Part shown: positions 1-9,650 of the stretch, one piece after another
Numbering within the stretch: the stretch's first letter is position 1
Layout of the letters: each line of letters begins with the position of its first letter
NCBI RefSeq assembly: GCF_000372725.1
Contig: NW_005197576.1
Location: 188,166-252,165, forward strand
Direction: 5' to 3'
DNA: 64,000 nucleotides
Origin: Emiliania huxleyi CCMP1516
Taxonomy: Eukaryota; Haptophyta; Isochrysidales; Noelaerhabdaceae
Made by a program: the position numbers and the translations under genes
Notes under the pieces: generated by a model
The model's input: the letters and a program-made list of their open reading frames with translations, nothing else
Told to the model about the DNA's origin: nothing
Database searches by the model: none

Positions 1-230
1 CCCCTTTTGCGCAGCAACACCTTAAACTTCATGGCCCTCCAAATTCGGGTCGGAGCGTAGCGGAGTGGGCCCCGAGTTTGAAAAGGGCGACGGACGCTTG
101 CGTCCTAGCCTCCAACAACGCCTCCCCGGCGCAGAGGGGCCCCCGGAGGGGCTCAACCGCTCCACGCCACGCCGCTTGCGGCGGTCCTATTCTCCGCTCC
201 GCTCCCCGCGGGTTATTTCTCATCACGCCG
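1..230 (+). repeat. Copy 1 of dispersed ~370-bp element (cut by window edge)
   Basis: The first ~200 bases closely match 9431-9640 (same strand) and 31060-31280 (opposite strand). The shared core runs from the pyrimidine-rich start CCCCTTTTGCGCAGCAAC through a GGAGGGG segment to CTCCGCTCC. The 5' half of the element lies outside the window. It ends about 80 bp upstream of the first transporter codon, so it may supply 5' UTR or promoter sequence to that gene. Confidence 0.85.
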
Positions 231-312
231 TATCGGCAGGCGCGGCGGGGGCACAGCCTCGCCCTCACCGCCGACGGCTCCGTCTGGAGCTGGGGCTGGT
301 TGGCCGCCTGCG

Positions 313-2109
313 TTGGGGGTGGCGGGCATGGCGTTCGCGGCGGAGGATGTGCCGCCCGCTCGCGTAGCCGCCGACGTAATCGAGGACACACTCCTGCCCG
401 CCAAAGAGCAGGTTGCTGCTGCGTCTGGTGGTGCGCTCGAGAGGCTGCTGCTCCGCAGCGCTTCACCCACACCGGGCGAGCCTATCGAGGTTGAGCACGA
501 TGACTCTCCCAGGAGCAGCGTGGATACACCCAGCGTGGTCGAGCCGGCGAAGCTGTCGGGAGCGGCGTCGGCGCTGCTGGTGCTCGTGTGCGCCTGCCTC
601 ATCTCGAGCACCGGCCTGTTGACGCGCGCCGCCGAGGTGGATGGCCAGGTCCTCTACTCTCCGTTCGCCGCCTCGCTCTTCTCGGAGCTCGGCAAGCTGG
701 CCATTGGGGTCGTCTGGGCGATGGCGGAACGCACGCCCTTCCCGCCGCCTGCGGAGCTCGGCCGCGCCGCGCTCGCCTTCGTGCCTCCAGCGCTGGGCTA
801 CGTCGTCGTCAACAACTTGCGCTTCACGCTGGTGCAGGTCATCAACCCGGGCCTGCTGCAGCTGCTGTGGAACCTCAAGATCGTGTTTATCGGCGCGCTG
901 TACGCGCTGCCGCCCTTCCACCGCCGGCACCGGACAGCCCCTGCGCCGCACCTCTTGCCCGCGGTGAGGCCTGAGGGGGTGTGCGGTGAGTAGGCTCGAG
1001 CTGCACCAGTGGGGCGGCGCTGCGATCCTCGTCGCAGGCACGTGCGCCGCGGAGGCGTCTCAGTGGGAGGTTTCCGACTCTGACGGAAACTCGATGACGG
1101 GCGACGCATGGGGCACCCCTCTCCCTCTGCCCTCTCCCTCTGCCCTCTCCCTCTCCCGCCCTCGCCCTCTCCCTCGCCCTCGCCCTCTCCTCGCCCTCGC
1201 CCTCTCCCTCCCCCTCTCCCTCTGCCCTCAGTGCCCTTGCCGCCACCTGCGGCCCTCCCGCCTCCTCGCCCCTCTGCTCCTCCAGGGATGGCTCTAGTCG
1301 CCGTCTCGCTCACGCTCACGTCCGCCAGCGCGGTGGCGTGCGAGCACGCCTACAAAAGCACGGACCTCTCGCTGCCGCGCCAAAACATCGTCCTCTACTC
1401 GTATGGCGCCCTGCCTCCGCCTCCCTGCCCCCACGGCCCTGCTGCACAGCGTAGCCATTCTTCGTCATTGCTCCACACTACCTGTGACACGTACTAGGCG
1501 CCTGCCTCAATCTCCTCGCCGCCACGGCGCTGCGAGAGGAGGTGCGGGGGCGCCGCTCCCTTTTGTCCAGCGGGGCGGGGATCGGAGCCTGACACCCCCC
1601 GCCCCTCACCCCCCTCCCCTGCGCAGGTCTCCCTCGCCGACCTATCCCTCAGCTCCCTCACGCAGCACTTCTCCGGCTGGACGTGGGCCGTCGTCGCAGC
1701 GCAGAGCCTCGCCGGCTTCTCGGTGGGCGCCGTCTTCAAGTACGTCGACTCGGTCGCGCAGGTCTTCGCCGACGTGTGCGCGATGATCGTGGCCGCCGCC
1801 GTCTCCCACTTCCTCTTCGGCCTCGCGCTCAACCGCCTCTTCCTCGTGGCGATGCTCACCTGCGCCGCGGCGCTCTGCGTCTACTACGCAGACAAGCTGC
1901 CGCCCAACACACCGTGCGTGGCGCGACTGCTCCGCCGTGCACGCCCGCTGCGAGGGCACAGCCCCGCTATCGTCGAGATGCTGAGGAGTGCGCCAGCGAA
2001 GAACGAGCTCGTGCGGGAGCAGGGCATAGGCGACGGGGAGGAGAGCCGGCCTGGCGGCGAGGAGCGTGTGGGTCTAGCGGGCGAGAGATGCGAGAGTGCT
2101 CAGTTTTAA
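313..2109 (+). CDS. Nucleotide-sugar transporter (SLC35A/CMP-sialate-UDP-galactose type)
   Basis: Golgi-type antiporter that would exchange a nucleotide sugar for the nucleoside monophosphate. Four exons rebuild a 420-aa protein: 313-926, 994-1037, 1286-1407 and 1627-2109. All three introns have GC donors. After a ~75-residue acidic N-terminus come hydrophobic segments, starting with SAASALLVLVCACLISS-like residues, then the family region NNLRFTLVQVINPGLLQLL (a standard NST motif) and, in exon 4, SVGAVFKYVDSVAQVFAD, the second conserved NST signature. The tail after the last membrane segment is charged and probably cytosolic. The start could also be Met at 328. Substrate cannot be read from sequence. 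Haptophytes use such carriers for coccolith and surface polysaccharides, but that is inference. Confidence 0.85.
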
Positions 2110-2559
2110 ACGTACATGTTGTCCTGGCTGTGAAATAGAGGAAACGAGAGCCCGCCCTCTCCAGCTCCACACCAACGACCCTGAGGTCCACCCCTGGTAT
2201 AGGTTCTCTCTGGTGCTCTGTGGTGTCACTCTCTGGAGTCGCTGGACATTTCTGCATTCTCGATTCTGGACACATCACCCGCGCTGGCCGCTGAGAGCCT
2301 GAGACCTTTTTTGCGCAATAGCGCAAAAAACCGCCCTCCCCCTTGCGGCCTTGGCCCGTCGCCGCCTTTGCTGTTGCTGTTTGCAGAGATTGCAGCAGAC
2401 AGCGCAACCGTCCTGATCACATTTCACACGTAGCGGTGCCGTGGCCCGTGTGCAGATTCGCGCATGCAGCATGGTGCCATCTCTGCCGCTCTGCGGCATA
2501 TTCGCCCCCCGCCCCCCGAGAACCTGAAGCGAGCGTGCGCGTCAATGAAAAGTCGCATC
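2110..2559. other. Intergenic space between convergent genes, with a short hairpin
   Basis: No convincing gene. The only clear structure is a perfect 10-bp inverted repeat, TTTTTTGCGC (2307-2316), AATA loop, GCGCAAAAAA (2321-2330), placed between the 3' ends of the two flanking genes. It could contribute to 3'-end formation or simply be a palindrome. Confidence 0.5.
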
Positions 2560-3633
2560 TCAGTTCTGTCGCGGCCGTTTGAAGACGCTGTGCGCCGCGT
2601 CTGTGCTGGGAAGGACGCCCGCGACATGCTCGCGATGATCCTGCGCCTCCATGCTTTGGCCCGACAGCACCATTGGCGGCATGTAGCTTGGCTCCTGCGC
2701 CATCTGTGGTGCGGGCGAGGGTGGAGGCGGCATCGTCGCCACGCCCGTCGTCGGCTGTCCGTGTGAAAGGGGCACTGCTGGCGGCGGCTGCAGGTGAAGT
2801 CCAACAAGACTGCGCTTCTTGAGGGCCGCGTCGCGCATCTCCCTCGCCCTCTGCCTCTGTCCCTCTGTGATGCACTCATCGCGTGGGCCCTGCCCGCGGC
2901 TGCCGCCGCGCGAGACGAGCGCCTCGATGGCGGAAAGCCGAGCAGCGACCTCGGGTGGAGTCGAGGGCGGCGAGCCCTGGAGGGAGAGGAGGTGCTTCTC
3001 GATGTTCGACAGCGTCGCTGCGATGGCGTTGAGCGCGGACAAGGCCGCAAGGCCTCCATCCTCCCTGGCCTCCATGCGCTCCACTCGTGCTGCGAGTTGG
3101 CGGAGCGAACACCCCGCGTCTGCGAGCTCTGCCTCGCCCTCGGGCCTCACCGGCGTGATGGGATCCCGGGCCTCTTCGTCGCCGCGAGCGGCAGCCGGCC
3201 GGAACATCTGGAGACCAGCATCTTGCGTCGGTCTGCTGCCCGAGGGAGTTGCGGCAGGCACGGTCGCCTCGAAAACAGGGTCGCCGGCCTTCGCTCCCAC
3301 AGGCGCGACCTCCTTCGGCGCTGCCTCGCCCTCCTCCGCCTCGCCCTCCGCTTGCAGCTGCGACGCCGGCGGCGGGCTCTTGTCGTCCGCCTCAGCCTGC
3401 TCGTCTTGCAGCTGCGACGCCGGCGGCGGGCTCTTGTCGTCCGCCTCAGCCTCCTCGTTTTGCAGCTGCGACGCTGGAGGCGCGCTCTTGTCGTCGCCCG
3501 CCGCCGCCGTCCGCGGAGCAGGTGCGGGCGGCGCCTCCTCCGCGCTGTGCGCCGCCGTTTCGCTCGAGTCAGGCGATGGCTTGCAATCTCTCTTGGCCTT
3601 CCCTGCCGTGCGATTCCGGCGTGTTGCCACCAT
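2560..3633 (-). CDS. Hypothetical acidic/Pro-rich protein with three tandem 18-residue repeats
   Basis: Single open frame of about 357 aa from Met at 3633 (the frame is open further upstream, to 3843). The N-terminus is basic (MVATRRNRTAGKAKRDCK). Residues ~40-95 hold three near-identical copies of an acidic unit with core DDKSPPPASQLQ. Residues ~165-230 are predicted coiled coil by heptad-like Leu/Ala spacing (RQLAARVERMEARED, then ALNAIAATLSNIEKHLLSL). The C-terminal third is rich in Pro, Gln and Met and ends in a basic patch (VFKRPRQN). No catalytic motif is recognised. Repeat-bearing, coiled-coil composition suggests a structural or nuclear scaffold role, which is inference. Antisense frames over the same bases are long only because of the GC bias. 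Confidence 0.55.
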   Translation of the reverse strand: MVATRRNRTAGKAKRDCKPSPDSSETAAHSAEEAPPAPAPRTAAAGDDKSAPPASQLQNEEAEADDKSPPPASQLQDEQAEADDKSPPPASQLQAEGEAEEGEAAPKEVAPVGAKAGDPVFEATVPAATPSGSRPTQDAGLQMFRPAAARGDEEARDPITPVRPEGEAELADAGCSLRQLAARVERMEAREDGGLAALSALNAIAATLSNIEKHLLSLQGSPPSTPPEVAARLSAIEALVSRGGSRGQGPRDECITEGQRQRAREMRDAALKKRSLVGLHLQPPPAVPLSHGQPTTGVATMPPPPSPAPQMAQEPSYMPPMVLSGQSMEAQDHREHVAGVLPSTDAAHSVFKRPRQN

Positions 3634-4059
3634 GTGTGTGTCCTCGCGGCGTCTCAAAGCGATGCAAGGGAAAAAGGCGAGCGACGGGACCGACCGGCAA
3701 CTCGCGGACGCTGTGTGCGCAAGTCTCGGTGTGCAGCCTCTGCATGCACACGCCGCTGGCGGTTGGAGGTTGAGCAGGGAGAGACTACAGCTCTCTCTGG
3801 AGGGGGCGAGGTTGTGCAGCTTGTGCACCCCATAGCCATACACTTTACACGAGGCGAGGCCGAGGGAGAGGACAGAGGAGCGGCGGCGCCGGGGGCGGGG
3901 CCGGGCGGGTCGTGACTCTCAAGAGTGTGCGCGGTCGGCCGAGACCGGTCCCTGTGGCCCAGGGGGCGCGCGATAAAAAGCAGGAATGCTTCGCACAACA
4001 GAACACAGTAACCTCTGGCGTGTGTATATCGTAGCGGCGCGGGCCGGTCGCCAGACTCG

Positions 4060-6515
4060 TCACACAAGGGTTCCGCGGCAGTTCGCGGCGCCGCAGAGGC
4101 AGGCGAGCGTCTTGTCCTGCACCGATCCGACGACGTAGCCGTAGTCGTAGGTGAGCTCCTCGTACGCGAGGATGTCGCGCGCGGCGAAGAGGGCGATGCG
4201 GTGCACGTGGCGCGAATACTCGACAAAGACCGACTGGAGGGGGAAAAGGCGACGCTCAAGGAGCGCCCGATGGGAGAAGTGGGTGCGCAGCGTGGCGAGG
4301 GCTGCGCGCGGGCGTGTGCTGCTCGCGTTGCGCGGAGGCGTGCCGTCGTAAGCGCCGCACGCGCGCGCTCTTTCCCTCGCTCCCTCCCTTCTCTCTGTGT
4401 GTGTCGTGCACGCGTGTGCAGCCTCGCCTGCACAAACAGGTTCGGGTCGCAGCAGTGGTTGACGAAGCGCGCGACGCTGCCAGTGCGCGAAGCGTCGACG
4501 CAGAGCTCGGGGTTGTCCTGCGTCCTCGCGTCGACGCCGCTCGGCCCCTCGTGCGACGTCTTTCTGCGCTTGGCCACCTGCCCCTTCTCCTCTCCGTCGA
4601 GGTTGAAGAGGTACGAGTCGTCCACCTCGCAGGCGCGCGGGCAGAGTCAGGCTGCCGGCCCACGGCCGGGCCGAGGCGAGAGCCCCCCTCGCCGATTGGT
4701 AGTGAATCAGCAGTGCGTAGTGGACCAACAACTCACTAGAGCCCACCTCGAGCCCGGCCGCCTCCGCGTCTTCGTCGCGCAGCATCACGCCCGTGTACTC
4801 GCACACGAAGGTGCCCGCGCGGATTGGGTTGCGCGACCGCACGCCCCAGCCGCGGCCGACCGTCTTGAAGACCTGCAGCGGGAGGGAGATGCCGCGCCCC
4901 ACCACGCGGTTGAAGCAGCTCTCGTCGCACCCGCTCGTCGAGTTGCACTCGAAGATGCAGTCGCGCGCCTGCCGCCAGCAGCGGGGCCGTGAGAGAGAGG
5001 AACCGCGCGGGGCTGCGACGCGGGCGGAGGCGCGCGTAGAGGAGGAAGCGCTCGTTGTTGTACGCGGGCCCGCCGCTCTTCTCCTCCTCGCGCCGCACCT
5101 GGGAGCGGCGTGGGGAGCGGCGTGGGGAGCGGCGTGGGGGTGGGTGGGAGGGGGGGGGGGGGGGGGCGCAGGGCGGCGGGTGGACAGGCACACGCCCCCG
5201 GCCCGGCCTCAGCCCTTCCCCTCCCTCCTCCTCCCGCGCTCACCGGACGGCCGCGCGACGCGTCTGTGGCGGGAAGCCACGAGCAAGCCTCGTGGGCGAT
5301 GCAGCGGCCGCCCCAGTCGGCGAGCGGCACGCGGGCCTGGGGAGGGGCGGAGGGGGCGGGTGGGCGACCAGGCAGCGCGCGACGTGGGGGCCATGGAGGC
5401 GGGGAGGGAGTCCGAGGGACCGCCAGGGCGGGCACAGCCAGGGAGGCGGGCGAGGGGCGTGGCGCGGGGCGTGGCGAGGGGCGTGGCGAGGGGCGTGCCG
5501 CTGGTCACCCGCTGCTCGATGGCGCGCTTGTGCCGCCACGCGACTTGAGGGAGATACTCGAACTCGGTGATGGCAGAGCGGCCGGGGAGGTGGACGTCGA
5601 GCGGCTCCTCGTCCACCTGTCGACCAGGCGTGCCCTCCTCTGGTGCGTGCTCCTCTGGTGGGTGTGCTCCTCTGGTGCGTGCTCCTCTGGTGGGTGCTCC
5701 TCTGGTGGGTGCATGAGCCCAGCCTCTCCTCCCGGCTCCTCCCACCCCCCCTGGCCGAGCCAGAGGGCACGGAGGAGGGGAGGGGCTGTCGGCTGCGCCA
5801 GAGGGCGGAAGGAGGGACGGGCGGGGAGGAGGCGGGAAGAGAGGCCGGGGGCGAGGGGTTGGGTGGTGAGCTTGCGGTGGCGAGGCTGCAGCGACCGCAC
5901 GCGTGCAGGGGCTGACGTGGCGCGGTGCGGCGCTGACGGGAGGGTGCCGGGGCGCGCCTCGTTGATGATTGGGATCGGCCTGGTCTCCTTCCCCTTTGCG
6001 ACGTCCTCGTCGATGACCCCGCCCGGGACGGTGCAGCCCGTCTCGTGCAGCAGGCAGGTCGGGCACCGCCAAGACGCGTCGCTGCACGCGCCCTCCACCT
6101 TCGCGGCACTGAGACCGGTGCACTCCTCCGACGCGTGAAACGCCAGGTCGCACTGCGCGCACCGCACGTGCCGCCTCGCGAGCTGGATCTGCCGGCCGCA
6201 CCCGCCGCAAGCGTCTGCAAGCAGGCGGAAGGCGTGGCGCCACGACGCCAGGTCGGCGGTCAGCGCGGCGGGGGCGGGCGTTTTTTCGCTGGCAGCCGCC
6301 GCCGCTGGCGGTGGCTCGTTGCGCGGCGCGCAGTTGAGGCAGCACCACGCCTCGCGGCCCGAGCGCAGAAACGCGTCGGCTAGAGCCTCGCCGCAGCAGG
6401 ACTCGGTGGCGTGGAACCAGCCACCACATGCGGCGCAGCAGACGCCGTACTCAACCACCTTTCGGCAGAGCGGGCAGACGCCCACATCGGAGCTTCGCAG
6501 GCAGCGGCGACGCAT
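4060..6515 (-). CDS. Zinc-finger plus SET-domain histone-lysine methyltransferase (SUV39/EHMT-like)
   Basis: Probable H3K9-class methyltransferase using S-adenosylmethionine in the nucleus. Seven exons give 471 aa: 5958-6515, 5509-5616, 5244-5336, 5036-5098, 4747-4968, 4428-4625, 4060-4233. Introns 1, 4 and 6 have GC donors; exon 3-4 junction choices are the least certain. Exon 1 encodes two Cys/His clusters of PHD/ZZ type (CPLCRKVV...CCAACGGWFH and CGGCGRQ...CAQCDLAFH) and then GKETRPIPIINE, the usual entry to a pre-SET region. The pre-SET cysteines are degenerate until FECNSTSGCDESCFNR, which is typical. SET motifs are GRGWGVRS, FVCEYTGVML, YLFNLDG, RFVNHCCDPNL and EELTYDYGY. Post-SET is CLCGAANCRG. 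Substrate specificity is inferred from the family. Confidence 0.88.
5636..5716. repeat. 15-17 bp minisatellite inside intron 1 of the SET gene
   Basis: About five head-to-tail units of CTCTGGTGSGTGCTC with small length changes. It lies wholly in the spliced-out part of the methyltransferase gene. A second GGGGCGTGGCG-type repeat occurs at 5455-5495 in the next intron. Confidence 0.8.
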
Positions 6516-6999
6516 CAGGGCGGCGGCTGGCTCCCAGCCACCACCGCCCGGCTCTCGGCGCAGAGCACCAGCTGCAGCGAAGCGGAAAAGAATGCCGCCC
6601 TGCACATATCCCTCCCTAGGGTGGCGTGCCGTCCTCCCATCTCCCATCCCTCCCTTGGGTTGTCTGTTTTCTTTCTTTCTTTTCTAGGGTGGGCGACGGC
6701 TAGCGCACCACACACCTCTCCTTAAAATCCCTGGGTGGTGGCGGCGTGCCGTCCTCCCATCCCTCCCTTGGGTTGTCTGTTTTCTTTCTTTCTCTTTCTT
6801 TATATCCCTCCCTTGGGTGGGCTTTTATGTCTTTCTTTCTTTCGGCACTGGCGCGCACTGGCACTACTTGTTACACGGAAAATACTTACGAGGTAGCCGT
6901 AACATACCACAGCGCACAGGCTCCGTAATCTGCAATCTCCGCCACAGTCTCGAGAAGGCCTACACTGCACATAAATCGTGCACGAACTAGTCGGACCTG
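6516..6999. repeat. Intergenic space with two tandem copies of a T-rich dispersed repeat (family T)
   Basis: Copies at about 6618-6690 and 6735-6845 share GGCGTGCCGTCCTCCCATC, CCTCCCTTGGGTTGTCTG and a TTTCTTTC tail. Related sequence occurs at 9926-10090, 18240-18300, 46020-46141 and, on the other strand, 52005-52060. No gene is seen in the rest of the interval. Confidence 0.75.
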
Positions 7000-8028
7000 C
7001 TAGACCAGCCACCAGGAGGCGCCTCCCTTGGTGAGGGTCTTGGTGTTGCCCTTGTGCGTCCGCGCGTAGCAGTGCGTCTTTGTCTCCTGCGCAGGCAGCA
7101 GGGTACCAAAGCACACATGGCCGGCGAAGCGCCACGCGACCCGGCCCTTGGCTCTCGACACCGCCCCCTTCTTGGGCTGGGAGCCGCCTTGAGCCGCCGC
7201 AGGCCCAGCCTCCACCGCCTCTGTCTGCTCCGGCGTCGCGCCCACCGCGGGGACAGCCGCGACCTCCTCATTCCCGCCGGCCTGCTTCAGTAGCGCCGCC
7301 TCTTCGGCGTCGAGCAGGCCGTAACCCTCGATGTGCTCGAGCTTGCGGCCGGGCACCAGCGCGAGCAGCGCGCGGAGCGAGGGCGCGACCGCGGCGAGCT
7401 TGAAGTTGGAAGTCGTGGTGTGCGCTGTGCACGAGATGCGGCGCTCGCCAGCCACGAACGGCGCCTTTGTGAGCTTGCACTTGCCGCGGCCGCTCGTCTC
7501 GGTGGAAATGGCGACGCCGTCCAGGAAGCACGCTGGGTGCTGCCAGACCATCACCTGCCGCCCCACCATCCACGACTCCATCCCCACCCGCTTCTCTCCC
7601 TGCTGGATCGGCTCGAGGCAACGGCGGCACTTGCTGCGCCCAGTTTTTGCGGCCTCGATGACAATGGCAGGCGCAGGGGTGCTCTCCCTCACTGGCTGGG
7701 GAGTGGGCTTCGGCGGCGGCTTTTTGGTGGCGCGGACCGGCTTGGGAATGTCGTCGCCGTCGCTCTCGTCGCCACTCGCCTCCTCGCCACTCGCCTCGTC
7801 GCCGCTCGCCGAGTCGTCACTTGGTTCGTTGCGCGATCCCCGTCGCCCGCTCCGTCGCGGCAACCAGTCCGGATCGGCCGACGGCCTCTGCCTCCTGACG
7901 GCCGCTCGCTTGGTTGGCGGGAAAAAAGGGCCGTCGAGGCCGAGCGAGGCAAGGTGACGTTTGTTCGCGGCGATGTTGCGCTCTCGCTCGAGCTCGTACT
8001 CGCTCAAGGCCTCAGGGCCGGGAGGCAT
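7000..8028 (-). CDS. PARP-type zinc-finger protein with acidic N-terminal half
   Basis: Single-exon 342-aa protein. The N-terminus SEYELERERNIAANKRHL resembles the short motif that opens WDR76/DDB2-like DNA-damage proteins. Residues ~60-90 are acidic with repeated DEASGEE units. Residues ~145-245 form a zf-PARP-like domain: CRRCLEPIQQGEKRVG, then QHPACFLDG and, after a spacer, HIEGYGLLDAEEAALL, which matches the end of that fold. The C-terminus is basic and has no WD repeats or catalytic domain. The likely role is recognition of nicked or damaged DNA in the nucleus, inferred from the finger. The next downstream gene (SET) is on the same strand but 485 bp away. Confidence 0.7.
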   Translation of the reverse strand: MPPGPEALSEYELERERNIAANKRHLASLGLDGPFFPPTKRAAVRRQRPSADPDWLPRRSGRRGSRNEPSDDSASGDEASGEEASGDESDGDDIPKPVRATKKPPPKPTPQPVRESTPAPAIVIEAAKTGRSKCRRCLEPIQQGEKRVGMESWMVGRQVMVWQHPACFLDGVAISTETSGRGKCKLTKAPFVAGERRISCTAHTTTSNFKLAAVAPSLRALLALVPGRKLEHIEGYGLLDAEEAALLKQAGGNEEVAAVPAVGATPEQTEAVEAGPAAAQGGSQPKKGAVSRAKGRVAWRFAGHVCFGTLLPAQETKTHCYARTHKGNTKTLTKGGASWWLV

Positions 8029-8149
8029 GGACCTCTACAGGCTACTGGAAGGCTCGGCACGGGCTGCACCCAGCTCGAGAGAGCAGGGTCGGCCAGAAGG
8101 CGTGGCACTTTCCGCTTTGGAGAAGAGAATTTTGACCGCGCAAGATAAA
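8029..8149. other. Short spacer upstream of the zinc-finger gene
   Basis: This is the presumptive 5' flank of the PARP-finger gene. No TATA box is visible. It directly abuts the transposon relic starting near 8150, so the relic may have brought promoter sequence. Confidence 0.3.
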
Positions 8150-8787
8150 AGGGTGGCTAAGGGCTCTGCCCGCAAGGCGCCCGCGTCGCAGACGCGGTAC
8201 CATTGGCAAATCTGCGATATACCCCCACACGAGCAAATAGCCAAAATCCGAATACCGTGCACGAATCCGGCGATGTGGGCCGTGCAAGCCTTCAGCTGGT
8301 GCCAAGACGTGCGTAATAACGAAGAACGTCCGCTTCGGACGGAGCAACTGAGGGAAGCCGCTGATCGAGCCCAGCGTGCCCGCGGCCGCCTCCCGCGCAA
8401 CACCGCCGCTGGGGACGACACGCTGCGGATTCGGATCGAGCCCGGGGGGCGCAGCGGGCCGCTCGATGGTCGTCCGCTTCGTCTGCGACAAGTCCATCCC
8501 AAAGGCGCGTGTCCTGCGATAGATAGACTCGACGGGCTCACCGGCGCGGGGTGGACGCAGGACAGATGCTGGCGGCACACATGGCGACAGGGACACACGG
8601 ACAAGACACCCCCTCGCCTCTCCCTGCAGCCTGCCGACCGCCGCCGCTCTTTTCTCCTCCGCCGCCCGCCTCGCCTACCGCCTCTCCCTCCCTGCCGCCT
8701 CCCACCCTCCCCCTCGCCTTCTGGCCTCTCCCCGCCCCGCCACCTCTCCACTCGCCACTCCCCTCCCTTCGCCATCACCGCTACCCT

Positions 8788-8912
8788 CACCGCAGCCTCC
8801 CTCACCGCCACCGCCCCTCACCGCAGCCTCCCTCACCGCCACCGCCCCTCACCGCAGCCTCCCTCACCGCCACCGCCCCTCACCGCAGCCTCCCTCACCG
8901 CCACCGCCCCCT
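8788..8912. repeat. ~31-bp minisatellite (CACCGCAGCCTCCCTCACCG type)
   Basis: Four head-to-tail units rich in CACCGCC, lying between the two conserved blocks of the transposon relic. The two parts of each unit are themselves related, so the real period may be shorter. Confidence 0.8.
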
Positions 8913-8924
8913 CCCTACCTCCAA

Positions 8925-9316
8925 AGGCGGTCCTCACCGAAGCCACCGGCGGCAGCCTCAAGTACAACCTCACGGTCCGCGCCGCCGCCGCCTGCCCGGT
9001 CGGTCGCTGCACAGCCAGCGCTGGGACTCGTCACACCTTTGCCACCCTCCTTGCGGAGCAGGAGGAGATCCGCTTGCTGTACTTTGAACAGCGTGCCAAG
9101 ACCTACATTGAGGAGGTGCTCGTACCGGCGCTCGGCATCAGTGTGTTTTACTACGTGATGGAGTTTGCTTGGGCCCGTCGCTTCCGGGACCAGGGAGCGG
9201 CGGGGAGGGGGCAGATTCACTTCCATCTGCTCGGCTGGCTCGAGAGCGGCGAGCCACACCATATCATCTCGGTCGGCAACTCGAGGGACTCAGTAGTTGT
9301 GACCCCCCTGGAGTGA
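8925..9316 (+). pseudogene. Fragment resembling the Helitron Rep/helicase-like N domain
   Basis: The frame includes ISVFYYVMEFAWARRF and then GRGQIHFHLLGWLESG. In Helitron_like_N proteins the equivalent block has a Phe/Glu-rich strand and a RG-x-PHxH metal-binding motif followed by LLW. Here HFH would be the HxH pair. The reading frame runs straight into the conserved repeat block and stops at 9316; no helicase domain follows, so the copy is truncated and presumably dead. The identification rests on this one motif block. Confidence 0.5.
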
Positions 9317-9650
9317 GTGAGGACAGGAGAGAGAGAGCTTTGTGGTGTTGGTGTACGCAATAACGGGACAGGGTAGTCGTTCTCTCTAGCTCCCCTTCTA
9401 GCTCTTAGCATGAGCTGCGCCCTGTGTCCGACCCCTTTTGCGCAGCAACACCTTAAACTTTTCAGGCCCTCCAAATTCGGGTCGGAGCGTAGCGGAGTGG
9501 GCCCCGAGTTTGAAAAGGGCGACGGACGCTTGCGTCCTAGCCTCCAACAACGCCTCCCCGGCGCAGAGGGGCCCCCGGAGGGATGCCACAACCGACCCGC
9601 GCCACGCCGCTTGCGGCGGTCCTCTTCCCAGCTCCGCTGAGGGCCCGTGC
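9283..9650 (+). repeat. Copy 2 of dispersed ~370-bp element
   Basis: The most complete forward copy. It begins near CTCGAGGGACTCAGTAGTTG, passes a GAGAGAGAG stretch and a pyrimidine-rich CCCCTTTTGCGCAGC core, and ends near GAGGGCCCGTGC. Copy 3 (31047-31414, minus strand) aligns end to end with only scattered differences, and copy 1 (1-200) matches the 3' half. Confidence 0.9.

Larger units (their letters stand above)
8150..9650 (+). mobile_element. Transposon relic (Helitron-like), copy A
   Basis: Two blocks define the element because they recur in the same order and orientation in the reverse copy at 31.0-32.2 kb: block 1 at 8150-8430 (matches 32175-31780 reversed) and block 2 at 9283-9650 (matches 31414-31047 reversed). 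Between them lie a minisatellite and a fragment with a Rep-like HFH motif. Block 1 has an open frame shared by both copies (QAFSWCQD, then AADRAQRARGRLPR). The ends are not sharply defined, and no clear target-site duplication was found. Confidence 0.65.
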
